From the NCBI GenBank assembly GCA_963682025.1, contig OY821521.1:199701026-199765025 (forward strand): a stretch of DNA of 64,000 nt, read 5' to 3'. Below are positions 23,939 through 35,290 of the stretch, one piece after another. Source of the stretch: Cordilura impudica (lineage: Eukaryota; Arthropoda; Insecta; Diptera; Scathophagidae). The translations under genes and the position numbers were made by a program. The stretch's first letter is position 1, and every line of letters begins with the position of its first letter. The notes beneath the pieces were generated by a model. That model was not told where the DNA came from, searched no databases, and worked only from the letters and a program-made list of their open reading frames with translations.

Positions 23939-24666
23939 GATATGCTTTACAAATTGTATCCATATGAAAACGTAACAAAATGTATTAACAATTTTTGCTA
24001 CCAATTTTTTTTTTTATAATTTTTTTAACGACCCAACTCCACCACTCACTGACCAGCCCTTCTGACCAAGGGGGCACGACCCCTTAACGTCGAGACTGCG
24101 TACACGTCAGAGTCCGGACCCTGGCGGATTACAAACAAGAGCTGGCTAGTGAAATGCGTGGTCGCATAGCAGCAACAGAACTATGTCATCAGCTGATGTT
24201 AAGTAACAGACAAATTTAAACTCAATGAAATTGTGTAACACATTTTAATCATGACAAATTCTGCGGAAATGATGAGGATTAGTCCTAAAATAGCCCAAAT
24301 GAAGTGGATTCAAATGTCTTATGAATATGCAGTGCACTTATGTTAAAATTTTAATTTGATAAAAGAAACTCCGACTTAACATCACTATCTGGAAAAGCCT
24401 TCATTAGAAAAGATTTTAAAAAAAGTACTCTCTACTTTTTTCAGAGGTCCTAAAATTATTTTTTAATATCAAAGGCATTAAAGAGTATCAAAATAAAGCT
24501 AAGTGAATTTTTGTTTTGAAAATAGAACCAAAATTTGAATTGAGCAAATATGTGATTCTTTTCGATATACAATTTTTTTTTTAGTTTAAAAAATTTCGTA
24601 TGTTTTGGTAAGACACCAAAAAGTATCAAAAATTATCTGACATTATTTATTTTTAAATCTATAATA
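23939..24666. other. Spacer with an unexplained GC-rich patch
   Basis: 24029-24222 is much richer in G and C than its surroundings. A T-rich tract precedes it. One plus frame from 24089 reads RDCVHVRVRTLADYKQEL then ASEMRGRIAATELCHQ and stops at about 24220. I do not recognise this peptide. It may be an exon fragment or part of an old transposon. The rest is AT-rich without signal. Confidence 0.4.
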
Positions 24667-25008
24667 TTAATAGGCTAGGCGATTTCTTGCGACCGATGTT
24701 TTGTTCTACCGTTTTATTCCGATTTTGTCCAAACGTATATTATTTGAAAGGTATCTCTTTTGCAGATTTACAGATTTTTAAATTTTTTCCTTTATTTTAA
24801 GTAAATTGCATTTAAAGTTTCTACTAACACATACATAAAATTATACATATGTTTTGTGTGTTTTGTTAAATTTGCTAATGAGTTTGTTATCTTCATTTAC
24901 AACAATAATAAACCATAAAAGTGTTGGTTTCTGAATTGGGTAAGTTGAAAAAAAAAGCTGCCTCGAAATTGCACTCGAATTTCGAGCGCTGGAATCTGCT
25001 AGTAGAAA
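24667..25008 (+). repeat. Interspersed repeat family D, copy 1
   Basis: Starts AATAGGCTAGGCGATTTCTTG-CGACCGATG and ends CTCGAATTTCGAGCGCTGG AATCTGCTAGTAG. Middle blocks TTTGAAAGGTAT, CAGATTTACAGATTTT, TGCATTTAAAGTT and ACTAACACATACATAAAATTATA are shared with copies at 26050, 26440 and 29705. About 340-440 bp, no coding capacity. The AG/CTAG ends and AT flanks are compatible with several types of non-autonomous element; I do not assign one. Confidence 0.8.
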
Positions 25009-25479
25009 TAAATTTTTTTTCAATTATGCATGGTAGAGAAGAAGAAAGCACATATTTCTAAAAATCATAACTACACAGTACATTCAGTGATTTTATTCAC
25101 CATTTGATAATTTTTTATGTTATAACTGATTGTTTCTATATGAAATTTTTCTACTTACGGCGGCCGTGAGGTTTGATCCTGCATCTATCTCACATAAACT
25201 CGTACTTACTCGTACTCGTACTGTTCAGCGATTTAACACACTCATCTAAAGTCAGGCCTACGAAGCATGTAGTTAAGAATCAGTTTTCACACAATACATC
25301 TTTTACTTCGCATTAATATCAGAAGATACAACTCTGTCCAAACAAACAATCGTTATTTTTGAATTTTTGAATATCTATGCATTAATACTTCTAATTTTCA
25401 ATATTCCCAGTTTCGTAAGAGTTGCCATATGTGTACATTCTACATATTGCACTTTTAACATGTATTAGAGATGTTGGTC

Positions 25480-26046
25480 TGAAGCGAAATTTTTTAAAAT
25501 TTTGTTAGATTTGACGTCATTTTTGACGATCACATCCACATTTTTTCGACTAATCACATGAATAACTTATTGGCTCGCGCAAAGTCTCAGAGCTCTCACT
25601 ATTACAGCAATCTAGATATGTGACATTTAGTATTTATTTTGTATGGTGTTACCACGCCCCTTGGTCTGATCCAACCTAATATTTGGGCGACTACTCAAAT
25701 TAATAATAGATGACCTCAGACAATTTTGCAAAGCTGTCTCTGTCCTAGTACTCGTGATACATAATATTGAATTGTTACTTTGTATGGGAGATGCCACGCC
25801 TACTTATCCGATACCGCCCATTTTAATGATGGATACTACGTTTAATAATAGATGACTTCACACAAATTTGCAAAGCTCTCCCTGCCAAAATTCACTTTGT
25901 AACGGATGCGCCACGCCCACTAAAAATATCAAAAAAATTGACAGCCTATACTTCCAGATACACATTAAGACTCTGTAAAAATTTCAGAGCCTTAGCCTCC
26001 TATAAGCTTCAAACGAACAATCAACCAAACGTACATACTTTCGCTT
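25480..26046 (+). repeat. Tandem-unit dispersed repeat family G, copy 1
   Basis: Partial tandem units of about 130-150 bp contain CGACTAATCACATGAATAAC, CAAAGTCTCAGAGCTCTCACTA, ATxTGACATTTAxTATTTAxTTTGTATGG and GCCACGCC. The 3' part reads CCACGCCCACTAAAAATAT, then AGCCTCCTATAAGCT and a CAAAC-rich tail before TTTATATATCTATAATATTAATAG. The same order is found at 45535-46495. Internal tandem units plus a conserved 3' block resemble DINE-type Helitron-related repeats of flies, which is only a suggestion. Confidence 0.65.
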
Positions 26047-26432
26047 TTATATATCTATAATATTAATAGGCAAAGCGAGTTCTTGTGACCGATGTAATTT
26101 TCACAGTCTTACCCCGATATTTATAAAAAAAATATATCATTTGAAAGGTATTTCTTTTTAGCTTTTTTCCAGATTTACAAATTTTCATCGTCTGGAACAT
26201 TTTTTGGAGTTGTGATCGTTTAAAGTTCTTACTAACACATACGTAAAATTATACAATGCTATGTGTGTGTTTATTAAATTTGCTAACGTGTTTGTGTTAA
26301 TATGTTGAGTTTGTTTTCTTCATTTAAAATGAGTTGAATTGTGAAGCATACCTTTAGGGTCTTTATTAAATGAAAAAATACAATTTCCTAGAATTTGCAC
26401 TCGAATTTCGATCGCTGGAATCTCCTACCATA
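26047..26432 (+). repeat. Interspersed repeat family D, copy 2
   Basis: Begins ATATTAATAGGCAAAGCGAG-TTCTTGTGACCGATG directly at the end of the family G repeat and ends ACTCGAATTTCGATCGCTGG. It is directly followed by copy 3 in the same orientation, so copies 2 and 3 form a tandem pair. Confidence 0.75.
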
Positions 26433-26880
26433 ATGTTAATAAGTAAGGCGATTTCTTGTGACCGATGATTTGTTCCACACTTTTTTTCCCAATTTTGACC
26501 AAACTTATCTTATTTGAAAGGTATTTCTTTTTAGTTATCCACCAGATTTACAGATTTTAAAATTTTTACATTTTGTTTAGAGTAAAATGCATTTAAAGTT
26601 GCTGCTAATACATAAATAATATAACATAATGCTATGTGTGTGTCTGTTATATTTGTTAGTATGTTTGCAAAAAAAAAAAAAACTGTTTTCTGCATTCACA
26701 ATAATAATTGTGTTGAATTGAAAAATTATTTTGGACATAAACCAATACTTAAAAAGTGTTAATTTGTGAATTGGTTAAAATTGATTAACATACCTTTAGG
26801 GTCTTTATTAAATTAAAAAAAAATGTCATATAATTTGTACTCGAATTTCGTGGGCTGGGATCTGCTACTAATATAGATGT
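26433..26880 (+). repeat. Interspersed repeat family D, copy 3
   Basis: Begins AATGTTAATAAGTAAGGCGA-TTTCTTGTGACCGATG and ends CTCGAATTTCGTGGGCTGG-GATCTGCTACTAATATAGAT. The last bases mirror the TATAATATTAATAG seen before copy 2, so short imperfect inverted ends are possible. Confidence 0.75.
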
Positions 26881-28390
26881 AACAACGAGTATAGCAAATC
26901 TTTCGGAAATATTTTATTTTAAAAACAATTGAAAAAAAAAAATTTTTTTTTAAGATCTGCATTGAAATTTGCATGTTTTTCTTTAATTACTAATTTGAAA
27001 TTTATATACTTTTTTGGATACACTTTTTTGCTGGGATACAAAATACCTAAACAAAAATATACATAACCCACCTTGGAATTTCAAAAAGGCCGTAATCGGG
27101 GTTTTAGCACTAAAAATTGAGATTAAATGGTTTTTCTACTACTTTTCTACGAAAACAACACACATAAGGATTTTTTTTTGTTTAAACTGCCTTAGGTGAC
27201 ACTGTTCCAAGTACCAGATAAGGACATCTTTCTTTATTTCCCTTTTCTTTTTCGGCACTAAAATTTATTTAACAAATAAATTTCATATGTTGTTAGTTTA
27301 AAAGTATAAAATGACACGAACAAAAAAAATACATAAAATATATGTTTGTGGTAGCACTAGAACGTAAGATGAGCATGAAGGAGTAAATGATGACAGCAAG
27401 TAGATGTTGAGTGTAGAGAAGAAGAGGAAAAATGAAAAAAAAAATACAAAAATGTGTGCAATGTGAGTTTTCTAGTTCGGCGAATTTTTAAGAGGCTCTA
27501 ATGACAACATACCACCCGAGTAGTTTAAGTAAATGCTTTTTTTCTCAAACTTTTTTTTCGAGTTTCCTTCATCAAATGAGAAGATGCTAGAGTTTGGCAT
27601 AAGTGCTTACTGACAAAACATAGCACAAACATATGAGATGATGTTATAAAAATTTATAAAACATGTTATTAAGGCCTTTTTTGAAACCCTTCCAAAAAAA
27701 AGGTTGTTGCAAAAAGTTTCAAAAAATAACATTTACTAATGATGTCATTTGCTAAATAAAGGAAATATTTTTATGGGAAGAGTTTTTAGGGCTTAAAAAA
27801 TTGGTTTCACTATCTGACAAACTATCAAAGAAGAAGGTCTCAAATTGTATACAAAAAAAATCACAAAACAGATAAATAGATTCCTCTGGTGACCACAAGC
27901 TCTTTTCAAATTCATTTGCTTAAATAAATTTTTAAATCCTTTAGATTTGCATTTCTCTACAAATGACCAATAATCTAGTTGACATCTAAGTTATTTTATT
28001 TATTTTGTGTCCGGCTGGCTTTAGAAGGATTCCTAGATAAATAAATTGACACAATGGCTGGTGGCTGTAAGTATTCAAAATATCAAAATAAATTGTAAAT
28101 TGCTGACATTTAGACATAATTAAATAGAATTGTCTTTTAAAAGCCTTAGGACATAGTTGCCATACAAAAAAAAGTAGCATGCAGTAAATTTACATTAACT
28201 TTTACAAATTTTCTAAAACCTTATTGTAGAAAAACAAAGAAAATCAATTAAAATAAACTCGTAAGCTAAAGTGAAGTGCATTTAGTTTAAAACAAATGAA
28301 AGGTACTTTTTTATTTTCAAAAATATGTTTTTTTTTCGTACATTTGGATAGAAATTGTGAAAAAGGAAATTCTGCTTTACAAAAATATTC
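26881..28390. other. Spacer, nothing recognised
   Basis: AT-rich, with long A and T runs. No family-level protein match in either strand. No array or TIR pair seen. Confidence 0.4.
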
Positions 28391-28396
28391 ATAATA

Positions 28397-28555
28397 TGTG
28401 ACCTTCTCCGAGAAAAGGGACCTAGTGTGTCAAAAAACGGGTTGTATCAAAGATGGTGGATTCTGGTACCTAAAAGGGTGTAGAAACTTTAAATGCGTTT
28501 TTTTCTCAAAACTTAATTTTCACACACTAGGTCCCTTTTCTCGGAAAAGGTCACA
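28397..28555. mobile_element. Short hairpin MITE, 159 bp
   Basis: The left arm TGTGACCTTCTCCGAGAAAA-GGGACCTAGTGTGT and the right arm ACACACTAGGTCCCTTTTCT-CGGAAAAGGTCACA are reverse complements over about 34-35 bp with one or two mismatches. The loop between them is about 90 bp. The arms are also palindromic inside (CCGAGAAAAGGGA). Such a well-preserved pair in decayed surroundings suggests a recent miniature element. A clear duplication was not resolved (the flanks are AATA and CATA), so the superfamily is open. Confidence 0.75.
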
Positions 28556-28704
28556 CATAGTTTATTTTTTTATTTTTATCATAATTTTTTTTTAATTCAT
28601 TCAGAAACAATCAAAAATAAATTTTGTGCCACATAAGAGTTTAACTCAACTAAACACTTCACTAAAGTAATACGCAACATTCTTTTTGGAAAAAATAACC
28701 TTAA

Positions 28705-29000
28705 AGAAACAAGTAAGGGAATTATAATCGGTCTAGACTAGACTATTCTATACCCTATACCATGTGTTTATATCCAACTAATTGGATGTAGAAAATAAGC
28801 ATTAACCAAATTTGAGTGGCATTGTTATTAACTTTGTTGCCTTTGCATATGAAAATGTTCATATCAGATGCCATATTTATAAGGGGACTAGGTCGAAAAA
28901 TGAACCGCTTCTGCAACAGTATTTACAAAACGAATTTGAGAAACATCTACGCAATATTTTTGTTGTTTGATAGATTTAAGTGAAGATCGGGAATCGTCAA
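28705..29000 (+). repeat. Repeat family B (GACG-array element), 5' fragment
   Basis: AACAAGTAAGGGAATTATAATCGGTCTAGAC, then CTATACCCTATACCATG and ATTGGATGTAGAAAATAAGC follow the same order as the 5' part of the complete copy at 30667. It fades after GAAGATCGGGAATC near 28997 and lacks the GACG array. Confidence 0.7.
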
Positions 29001-29704
29001 CTATACTGATGTCTGATCATTTCGATACCTTAGACTATTTCTTTAAACTTTTAGTACATCAGTTAGTCTGCTTAGACCGTTAAAAACATCCTTACTTATT
29101 ATTATATATTTTTCATATATAACAAAACCCTTATTCCCTAATTTTAAAAGTGTATGTGTATATGTTTAACACATATTTTATTAAAATTAGACCTACACTT
29201 ACAAATGACAATGGTGGAAATCACTTTTAAACAGCATGACAATTTATATGTAACCTTTTTTAACAAAAAATATTCCATGTGAATGTAGCTACTTGTTGTA
29301 TTTGTCTTATATAGTTGTACCTACAAGGAAGCACTTCAAGTGCTAAATCAGGAAAATCATAGAAAAAAAATTGTTAAAAAAAAACCAACGAATATCTTGA
29401 GAATAAAGTTCTGCGTGATATCGCCTAATAAAACATTGTCCAAAAAAATAAAAATGACCCATTAAAAAATTACCCAAAAAAAAATTAAAAATCGCCTTCA
29501 AAAAAATATGACATTTTACCACAAAAATATGAAAAAAGGACTAAAAAAAATTAAAAAACGCCCAAAAAAAATCTTGCCCAAAAGTATGAAAAATATTCCA
29601 AAAAGAAGAAAAATTAAAAAAAGGCCAAAAATTAATCAATATTGTCCATACGAAAATTCACTCAAAATTCAATTAAAATTATGCAAAAGTAAATGTATAA
29701 AATT

Positions 29705-30075
29705 AATAGGCTAGGCGATTTCTTGTGACCGATGTTTTGTTCTACCGTTTTATCCCGATTTTGACCAAATGGTTATTATTTGAAAGGTATTTCTTTTTAG
29801 CCGTCTTGCAGACTTACAGATTTTAAAATTTTTTCCTTTATTTTGAATAAATTGCATTTAAAGTTGCTACTAACACATACATAAAATTATACAATGCTAT
29901 GTGTGTGTTTATTAAATTTGTTAATGTGTTTGTAATAAAAATGAGTTTGTTTTTTGTGTTGATTTGAAAAATTGGCTATAATTGAATAGCATACTTTTAG
30001 GGTCTTTATTTAATGAAAAAATATAATTTCCTTGAATTTGCGCTCGAATTTGGAGGGCTGGAATCTGCTGGTATT
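29705..30075 (+). repeat. Interspersed repeat family D, copy 4
   Basis: AATAGGCTAGGCGATTTCTT-GTGACCGATG to GCTCGAATTTGGAGGGCTGG-AATCTGCTGGTA. All middle blocks of the family are in order. Direct orientation with copies 1-3. Confidence 0.75.
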
Positions 30076-30296
30076 TATTAATATACAAGTTTATAAACTT
30101 CATAAACTTCATATATTCGTTTGCACTGTGATTCTAAGTTAAATTCTGTGATATAAATGTTTTAGTTTTTCAATAGTTTACTTATTTGTTTATTTATATG
30201 TACTGTGTTTTTAAAATCAATCAATTTGTGATGTCAAAATACACCAATAATTTTTTGTTAATGTTATAAGTTAAAAATTCATATTCAAAATAAAAT

Positions 30297-30345
30297 GCCC
30301 CTGAAGATGTTGACAAAAACTCAACGAAACGTCGGGAAATAATGA
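30297..30345 (+). ncRNA. Possible hammerhead-like ribozyme motif, retroelement remnant
   Basis: CTGAAGA (30301-30307) fits the CUGANGA core. A perfect 5-bp stem GTTGA/TCAAC (30309-30313 with 30321-30325) closes a 7-nt loop and is followed directly by GAAA (30326-30329), then CGTCGGG. This is the order of the hammerhead core around stem II, with one extra U at 30308. Hammerhead motifs are known in Penelope-like retroelements. Stems I and III are not convincing, so self-cleavage is doubtful, and it may be only a conserved terminal motif of an old retroelement. Confidence 0.3.
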
Positions 30346-30666
30346 AATAAAGAATTTTTATTTTACATTTAATAAAAGTGACCAAAAAAGCCTTACGTAC
30401 ACTCTATAATACATAGTTTATTATTCAGTTTTTTTTTTTATTTGGTAAATCTTTTCGCCCGCGCATTAGAAATGCAATAACCAGTTTGTCGATCTTTTGT
30501 AAAAATTTTTGCTTGCAGCGCAAGGTTCACCCATATTGTCATGCAGTTGTACAAGATTTCGACTACATTGTACTAAAACTAAAGATATGAAAAATGGCTC
30601 AAAACTTGTAAGTCATTTTTCGTTTATAACTTTTAAGAACGAAATGTGAGCCTAAACAATACGAAA

Positions 30667-31441
30667 ATAAGTAAGAAAATTAAAGTCGGTCTAGACCGAC
30701 TATATGATACCCTATACCATGCCCTATCTCTTAGGCCCAACTAACTGGACATAGAAAATAAGCAAAAACCAAATTGAGTCTGATTTTTATTAATATTTTT
30801 GGCTGCAGATATGAAAAAGTTCATATCGGATGCTATATCTATATGGGAACTAGGTCCAAAAATGGACCGATCCTGATCATGTTTGGTAAAGTCTCTTGTA
30901 TTTTGCAAAAATATATACAAACAAAATCTGAGAAGAATCAGTGCAATATTTTTGTTTTTTAATAGATTTAAATGAAGATCGGGAAGCAGCTCTATATGGG
31001 GCCAAAGGGATCATTTTTGGACTACTCATAAATGGACGTAATGAATGCATACAAAACCCAATGTAAGTAAGATCTATATGAAATTTGGATCTTATGGCAA
31101 TTTATGTCGATTTCATAGGGGTAATTTGTATGGGGGCTAGGTCTGAACATGGACCGATTCTCACCAATTTCAACAGCGTTCATCCCATGGCCGATAAAAG
31201 CTCACATACCAAATTTCATGAAAATATATTCATATTTGCGACCTGCAGTTTGATTACAAGCTTTACATGGACACACAGACGGACGGACGGACGGACGGAC
31301 GGACATTGTTAAATCAACTCAGAAAGTGATTCTGATTCGATCGGTATAATTAAAGATGGGTCTAGGTCAAATATTTTTGGTTGTTACAAACAGCAGCACA
31401 AAGTCATTATACCCAAACCACATAGTGGTATAGGGTATAAA
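30667..31441 (+). mobile_element. Repeat family B, near-complete copy (about 775 bp)
   Basis: It starts ATAAGTAAGAAAATTAAAG, runs through the perfect 18-bp palindrome AGTCGGTCTAGACCGACT (30684-30701) and GATACCCTATACCATG, and ends CCACATAGTGGTATAGGGTATA. The two ends share the TATACCCTATACCA word in inverted sense. A (GACG)n array lies at 31277-31304, followed by CATTGTTAAATCAACTCAGAAAG. The reverse copy at 43390-44188 matches over the whole length. There is no long ORF. It is a non-autonomous element of unknown superfamily. Confidence 0.8.
31277..31304 (+). repeat. (GACG)n microsatellite inside family B
   Basis: CAGACGGACGGACGGACGG and so on, about seven units. All full family B copies carry an array at this position, so it is part of the element and not an independent microsatellite. 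Confidence 0.9.
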
Positions 31442-32095
31442 TAGCCCAAAAAATTGGGTCATTGCTCATTTTTTCATTTCGGGGAATTTTATATAGGAGA
31501 GTTTTTCTATTTGGGCCATTTTTCAGAGCCTCAGAGCAATTGTCGAATGTCCAACTGAGATGATATAGGCAAGATCTGAACATGCACCACTTTTCACCAA
31601 CTTCAATAGCAAGCATCCTAGATTTATTTATATTTGCGATCTCTAGTTGTATTACAAGATTTAATTGGACACACAAAGAGACAGACGGACAGATGGACAG
31701 ACGGACAGATGGACAGACGGACGGATGGACAGACGGACGGACGGACATCGCTAAATCGACTCAGAAAGTAGAAAGTAGTTCTGAGTCGATCGGCGTAATA
31801 AAAGGTGGGTCTTATTCAAATATTTTTGTTAGTTACAAACAAACTGGAATTTTAATATTTAGGAAATTTTTTCTTTTTTTTTCTTTCACAAGAGAAATTA
31901 TTTTTTTTTTTATTATTCGAGACTACACAGAAAATAAATCAAAAAGAAAATAATGAAACAAGTGAAATTCTCGTAAAATTTATAGTTTTAATGGAGCATT
32001 CAGTTATCCGGAATTTTCTCAAGCATTACGGATAAGTGGGCTTTTTCTGTATCCTGGCACAGAGTGGTATGGGTATAAACGTGCTCGGTATAAGA
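31442..32095 (+). repeat. Repeat family B, diverged 5'-truncated copy
   Basis: Follows the previous copy directly in the same orientation. It keeps CTGAACATGCACCACTTTTC-ACCAACTTCAATAGC, a longer GACGGACAGATG minisatellite (about 31680-31747), TCGCTAAATCGACTCAGAAA and GAGTGGTATGGGTATAAAC near 32066. Confidence 0.7.
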
Positions 32096-32259
32096 AAACA
32101 AATTCTTTTTTGTTCTTATTTATTTAATATTGAATTTGACTTTCTTAGGCTTAGTAATCTTCAGTAAAATTTTGTAGTGGATACAACTTACAAAAAGGTT
32201 AGCTGTCAAACGGGTGGTCATACTGTGCTCACTTTTTGACATTTACTTTGAAAATTAGT

Positions 32260-32890
32260 CAATAGACCCCATCTCTTAGGTGCAACTAATTAGATATAGA
32301 AAATAAGCATAACCCAAATTTAAGTTGCATTACAATTAATTTTTTTGCCTTCCGATATGAAAAAGTTCATATCGGATGCTATATTTATATGGGGACTAGG
32401 TCGAAAAATATACCGATCTAAACCATATTTGTTGCCATCACTTATTTTTTGCAAAAACATATACAAACCAAATTTGAGGAAAATCTGTACACTAATTTAG
32501 ATTTTTGTTAGATTTAAGTGGAGATCTAAGCAGATCGGGCATCAGCTTTACATGAGAGCTATGACTAAAAATTGTCATATAAAATTTATTTTTGGGGTAC
32601 TGATGTATAAATATACACAACCCAATTTGAGAGAGATATATATGATAGTTTAGATATTATGGCAATATATGTCGATCTCAGGCTTCATTTGTATGGGGAC
32701 TAGGTCTGACCACGAACCAATTTTTCCGAATTTAAATAGCGTTCAACGTACGGCCCATAGAAGCTTATATGATAAATTTCATTAAAATGTGCTCATTTTT
32801 GCGACCTGAAATTTGATTACAAGATTTACATGGACACACATACGGACGGACGGATATCGCTAAATCGACTCAGAAAGTGATTCTCAGCCA
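32260..32890 (+). repeat. Repeat family B, copy truncated at both ends
   Basis: From CCCCATCTCTTAGGTGCAAC through ATATCGGATGCTATATTTAT-ATGGGGACTAGGTC to ACGGACGGACGGATATCGCT-AAATCGACTCAGAAAGTGATTCT. Fourth direct copy in about 4 kb (28705-32890). Confidence 0.75.
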
Positions 32891-33449
32891 CAAGCCAGGA
32901 CGGGCGATTTCAACAACAACCTAAGACCATGGCGCAAGATTATCAGGGTTTATGGAATGAAAATATGATGGGAGATTTCATTTGGCTTATTATAAGAGAA
33001 TCAAACTCAGGAAATCAAAACTCAGCAGACAAAACAAAAGTCGAAATTATTTTTAGATTATGCTCTGTTAATTTTGTTGATTAAAATATCATTAATCCTG
33101 AACTTTGTTTGTCAAAAAATATTTAGTAAATGCTACTCAATGAAGAGATGTTTTTGGTAATGCTAGTAAAAAAATTTTTTCTCTGTCAAAACTAAGTACT
33201 TTCACTTTATCGGGGAAAAAAAACAGTAATTTAATATTACGTTCTAAAACTGGTAAGTTGTGCCTTTGATTGCTTTCTATTTTTTATGAATTTTTTGAAT
33301 TCAAAAATTTTATAATTTAAAAAAAAATTGTTTTTGAGGCATAAGTCTCAATAATTCCAAAATTAATGGCTATGTCAAAATGAGATTGTGAAGACTTAAA
33401 TCTGTCATAATTTAAGGTTTCTTGATTTATTTTATAGCAAAAGCGAATG

Positions 33450-33454
33450 CGTCG
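33450..33454. repeat. 5-bp target-site duplication of Transib-like element 1, left
   Basis: CGTCG, repeated at 35329-35333. Transib elements duplicate 5 bp with a preference for CGNCG-like targets. Confidence 0.9.
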
Positions 33455-33493
33455 CACAGTGGCGCCCGTAGAGCAAACGAGGTTGCAAAAATC
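33455..33493 (+). repeat. RSS-like left terminus (23-bp spacer)
   Basis: CACAGTG, 23 bases, GCAAAAATC. The spacer was counted base by base from the window coordinates. Confidence 0.85.
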
Positions 33494-34343
33494 AAAATTT
33501 TCTTGTGCGCCGACGAAGTTTTGAATAAACCCGTGTTATAGGAAACTTTTAAACGATTTCAAATATGCTACTCTTAATAATATCGCATTTTTTTAGAAGA
33601 TATAACCGTTCAAAGTTGACCGACTTTCGGTTTTCAAAAAAACACACAATTTTTAGTCAATTTGTTGCGATTTCAGGTGTAATATCACAAAAAATAGGTA
33701 ACGAATCGCCTTATTTTTTGTTTGTATTGATTGATGTATTTATTAAATGTATAATGATAAAAAAAGTAACTGTTTGCTTTGTGTTTCTCCTGGTAAATCA
33801 CTATTTAAAAACTATCGATTTTTTCACTATTTTTCAACTTTGACGGAAAATAAAAAAATCTATATATTTCTATATTTGCCATATTTGCAAAACATGTTCT
33901 TTGATTATTTCTTTACATAATTCAAAAGGTTTAATCTGTCCGTACGTGCCCGTTTGGCTTCTAGAGGTAAAAAAGGTTAAAAAGACATGGTTGCAGAAAT
34001 TGTATGGCGTGCATCCCTTACATGTTTTGACTGACAGTAGTTTGAAAATTGCATTTTAAGTCGGTTGTCTACCTGGGAGCCTCTGCCAAAGTCTACTCCC
34101 AATATTTTGTTACAGACACAGGATGCACAAAAAACTACTCATTGAAATTCGCAGGTACGCACCTCACTTAAAAATTACTTTGGAGTACAAATGGACAAGA
34201 ACAATATTGACTTATGGTCCCTCCAGGTAGGCACAAATCTTATTTAGACACGAGCATAATATCAAAATTGCATAATTCAGCCTAAATCCATATGTATGCA
34301 GGGAACGGCTAAATTTTTAGGCATGGTAGCATAAGCCTATATA

Positions 34344-34907
34344 TTGCAAAATAAGCATAATGCCTGGATTAGTCTACGATTGAAAGTTGGCGCAACAAGT
34401 AATGAAACCATGGCGTTAAACAATTTAAGTACTGAAAACATGGCGTTGAACAATTTAAAATTATTTGAACTGTTTAGAAGGTCAACCACACCTAAGTTTT
34501 TCACGGAAGCTGCTTTAGAAGAACTTGATAGCTTATACGGAAATATTGAGAGAAGCGAAATTATAAAATATAATTTTTATCTGATATATGAAAATATTAA
34601 GGCAAAATGGGTGAAATCTAATCGAATCATTCAGAACTTCAACTCTAGATACGAGGACTGGCTTAAAGAAGACGCCATCGTGGATATATTGGCAGTAGAT
34701 AAACCCACCACATCAACCAGAGGAGCAAAAGGAAGGCAAAAAAAATGTATTGAGGAGTGTTCAATTTTCACAAGAAAGAGGAAACTTGCCGATGCCACCA
34801 ATGACTTGACCACGAAGCATTTATCGGACGCGCTGTCTATTAAATATACAAAGGATATACAAAGGCAGCATCTTCCGATCCACTTATTTCTTCCCTGCGG
34901 CATGTGA
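34344..34907 (+). pseudogene. Transib-like transposase, N-terminal fragment
   Basis: The open frame gives 187 residues. It shares with the ORF at 40840 the pattern F/YxxIxxKWVKS, RYEDWLKED, a Gly-Arg-x-Lys-Lys turn (RGAKGRQKKCIEECS) and TRKRKLADA, which there reads KAGRPRKSLDNCS and RSKRRKLKN. The basic linker between these blocks probably contacts DNA. Everything from the catalytic core onward is missing: the frame stops at 34905-34907, 420 bp before the right TIR. The start is uncertain; internal ATGs are at 34410 and 34440. Mutated and deleted, so not functional. The family call rests on the termini and on the relative at 40 kb. Confidence 0.7.
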
Positions 34908-35290
34908 AGTCACGAATAGAGTTAGAAAATAATTATAGTTTAGAAATGATTAGTCTTTTAGCTATACCTTCTCTTGCGAATTGTGATGAATGTTTTACAG
35001 AAAATTGAAAAAATAAATTTAAAAAAAAAGTAATTTTTTTTTTAATTTTTTGGATAAAAATTTAAAACATAAAACCCTAAAGAAAGAAAATAAAAACAAT
35101 CTAAAAATGTAAAAATAATTTTTTTTAGTTACCATAAAATTGATTTTTCTACAAATTTTAACTTTGATAACCCATAAGTAGGCCCCTACAAAACGTAGCA
35201 CCCTTTCCAAACGCTCATTTCATAGACTGATCAGTTATCTATCATATGCTGTTTAAACTGTTCAATTATGTTATTCGGTTCAAAAGATAT

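Noticed and set aside
29508..29714. Lys-rich open frame of 68 codons
   Set aside because: Arises from AAAAATT-type low-complexity sequence directly before a family D repeat; no domain pattern.
31407..31953. Open frames of 113 and 123 codons over the GACGGACA minisatellite
   Set aside because: Same reason: repeat-driven absence of stops inside a non-coding repeat family present in several copies.
33450..33480. GTCGCACAGTGGCGCCCGTAGAGC considered as a tRNA or primer-binding-like site
   Set aside because: A matching inverted end with CGTCG duplication exists at 35.33 kb, and no LTR or tRNA fold is present.
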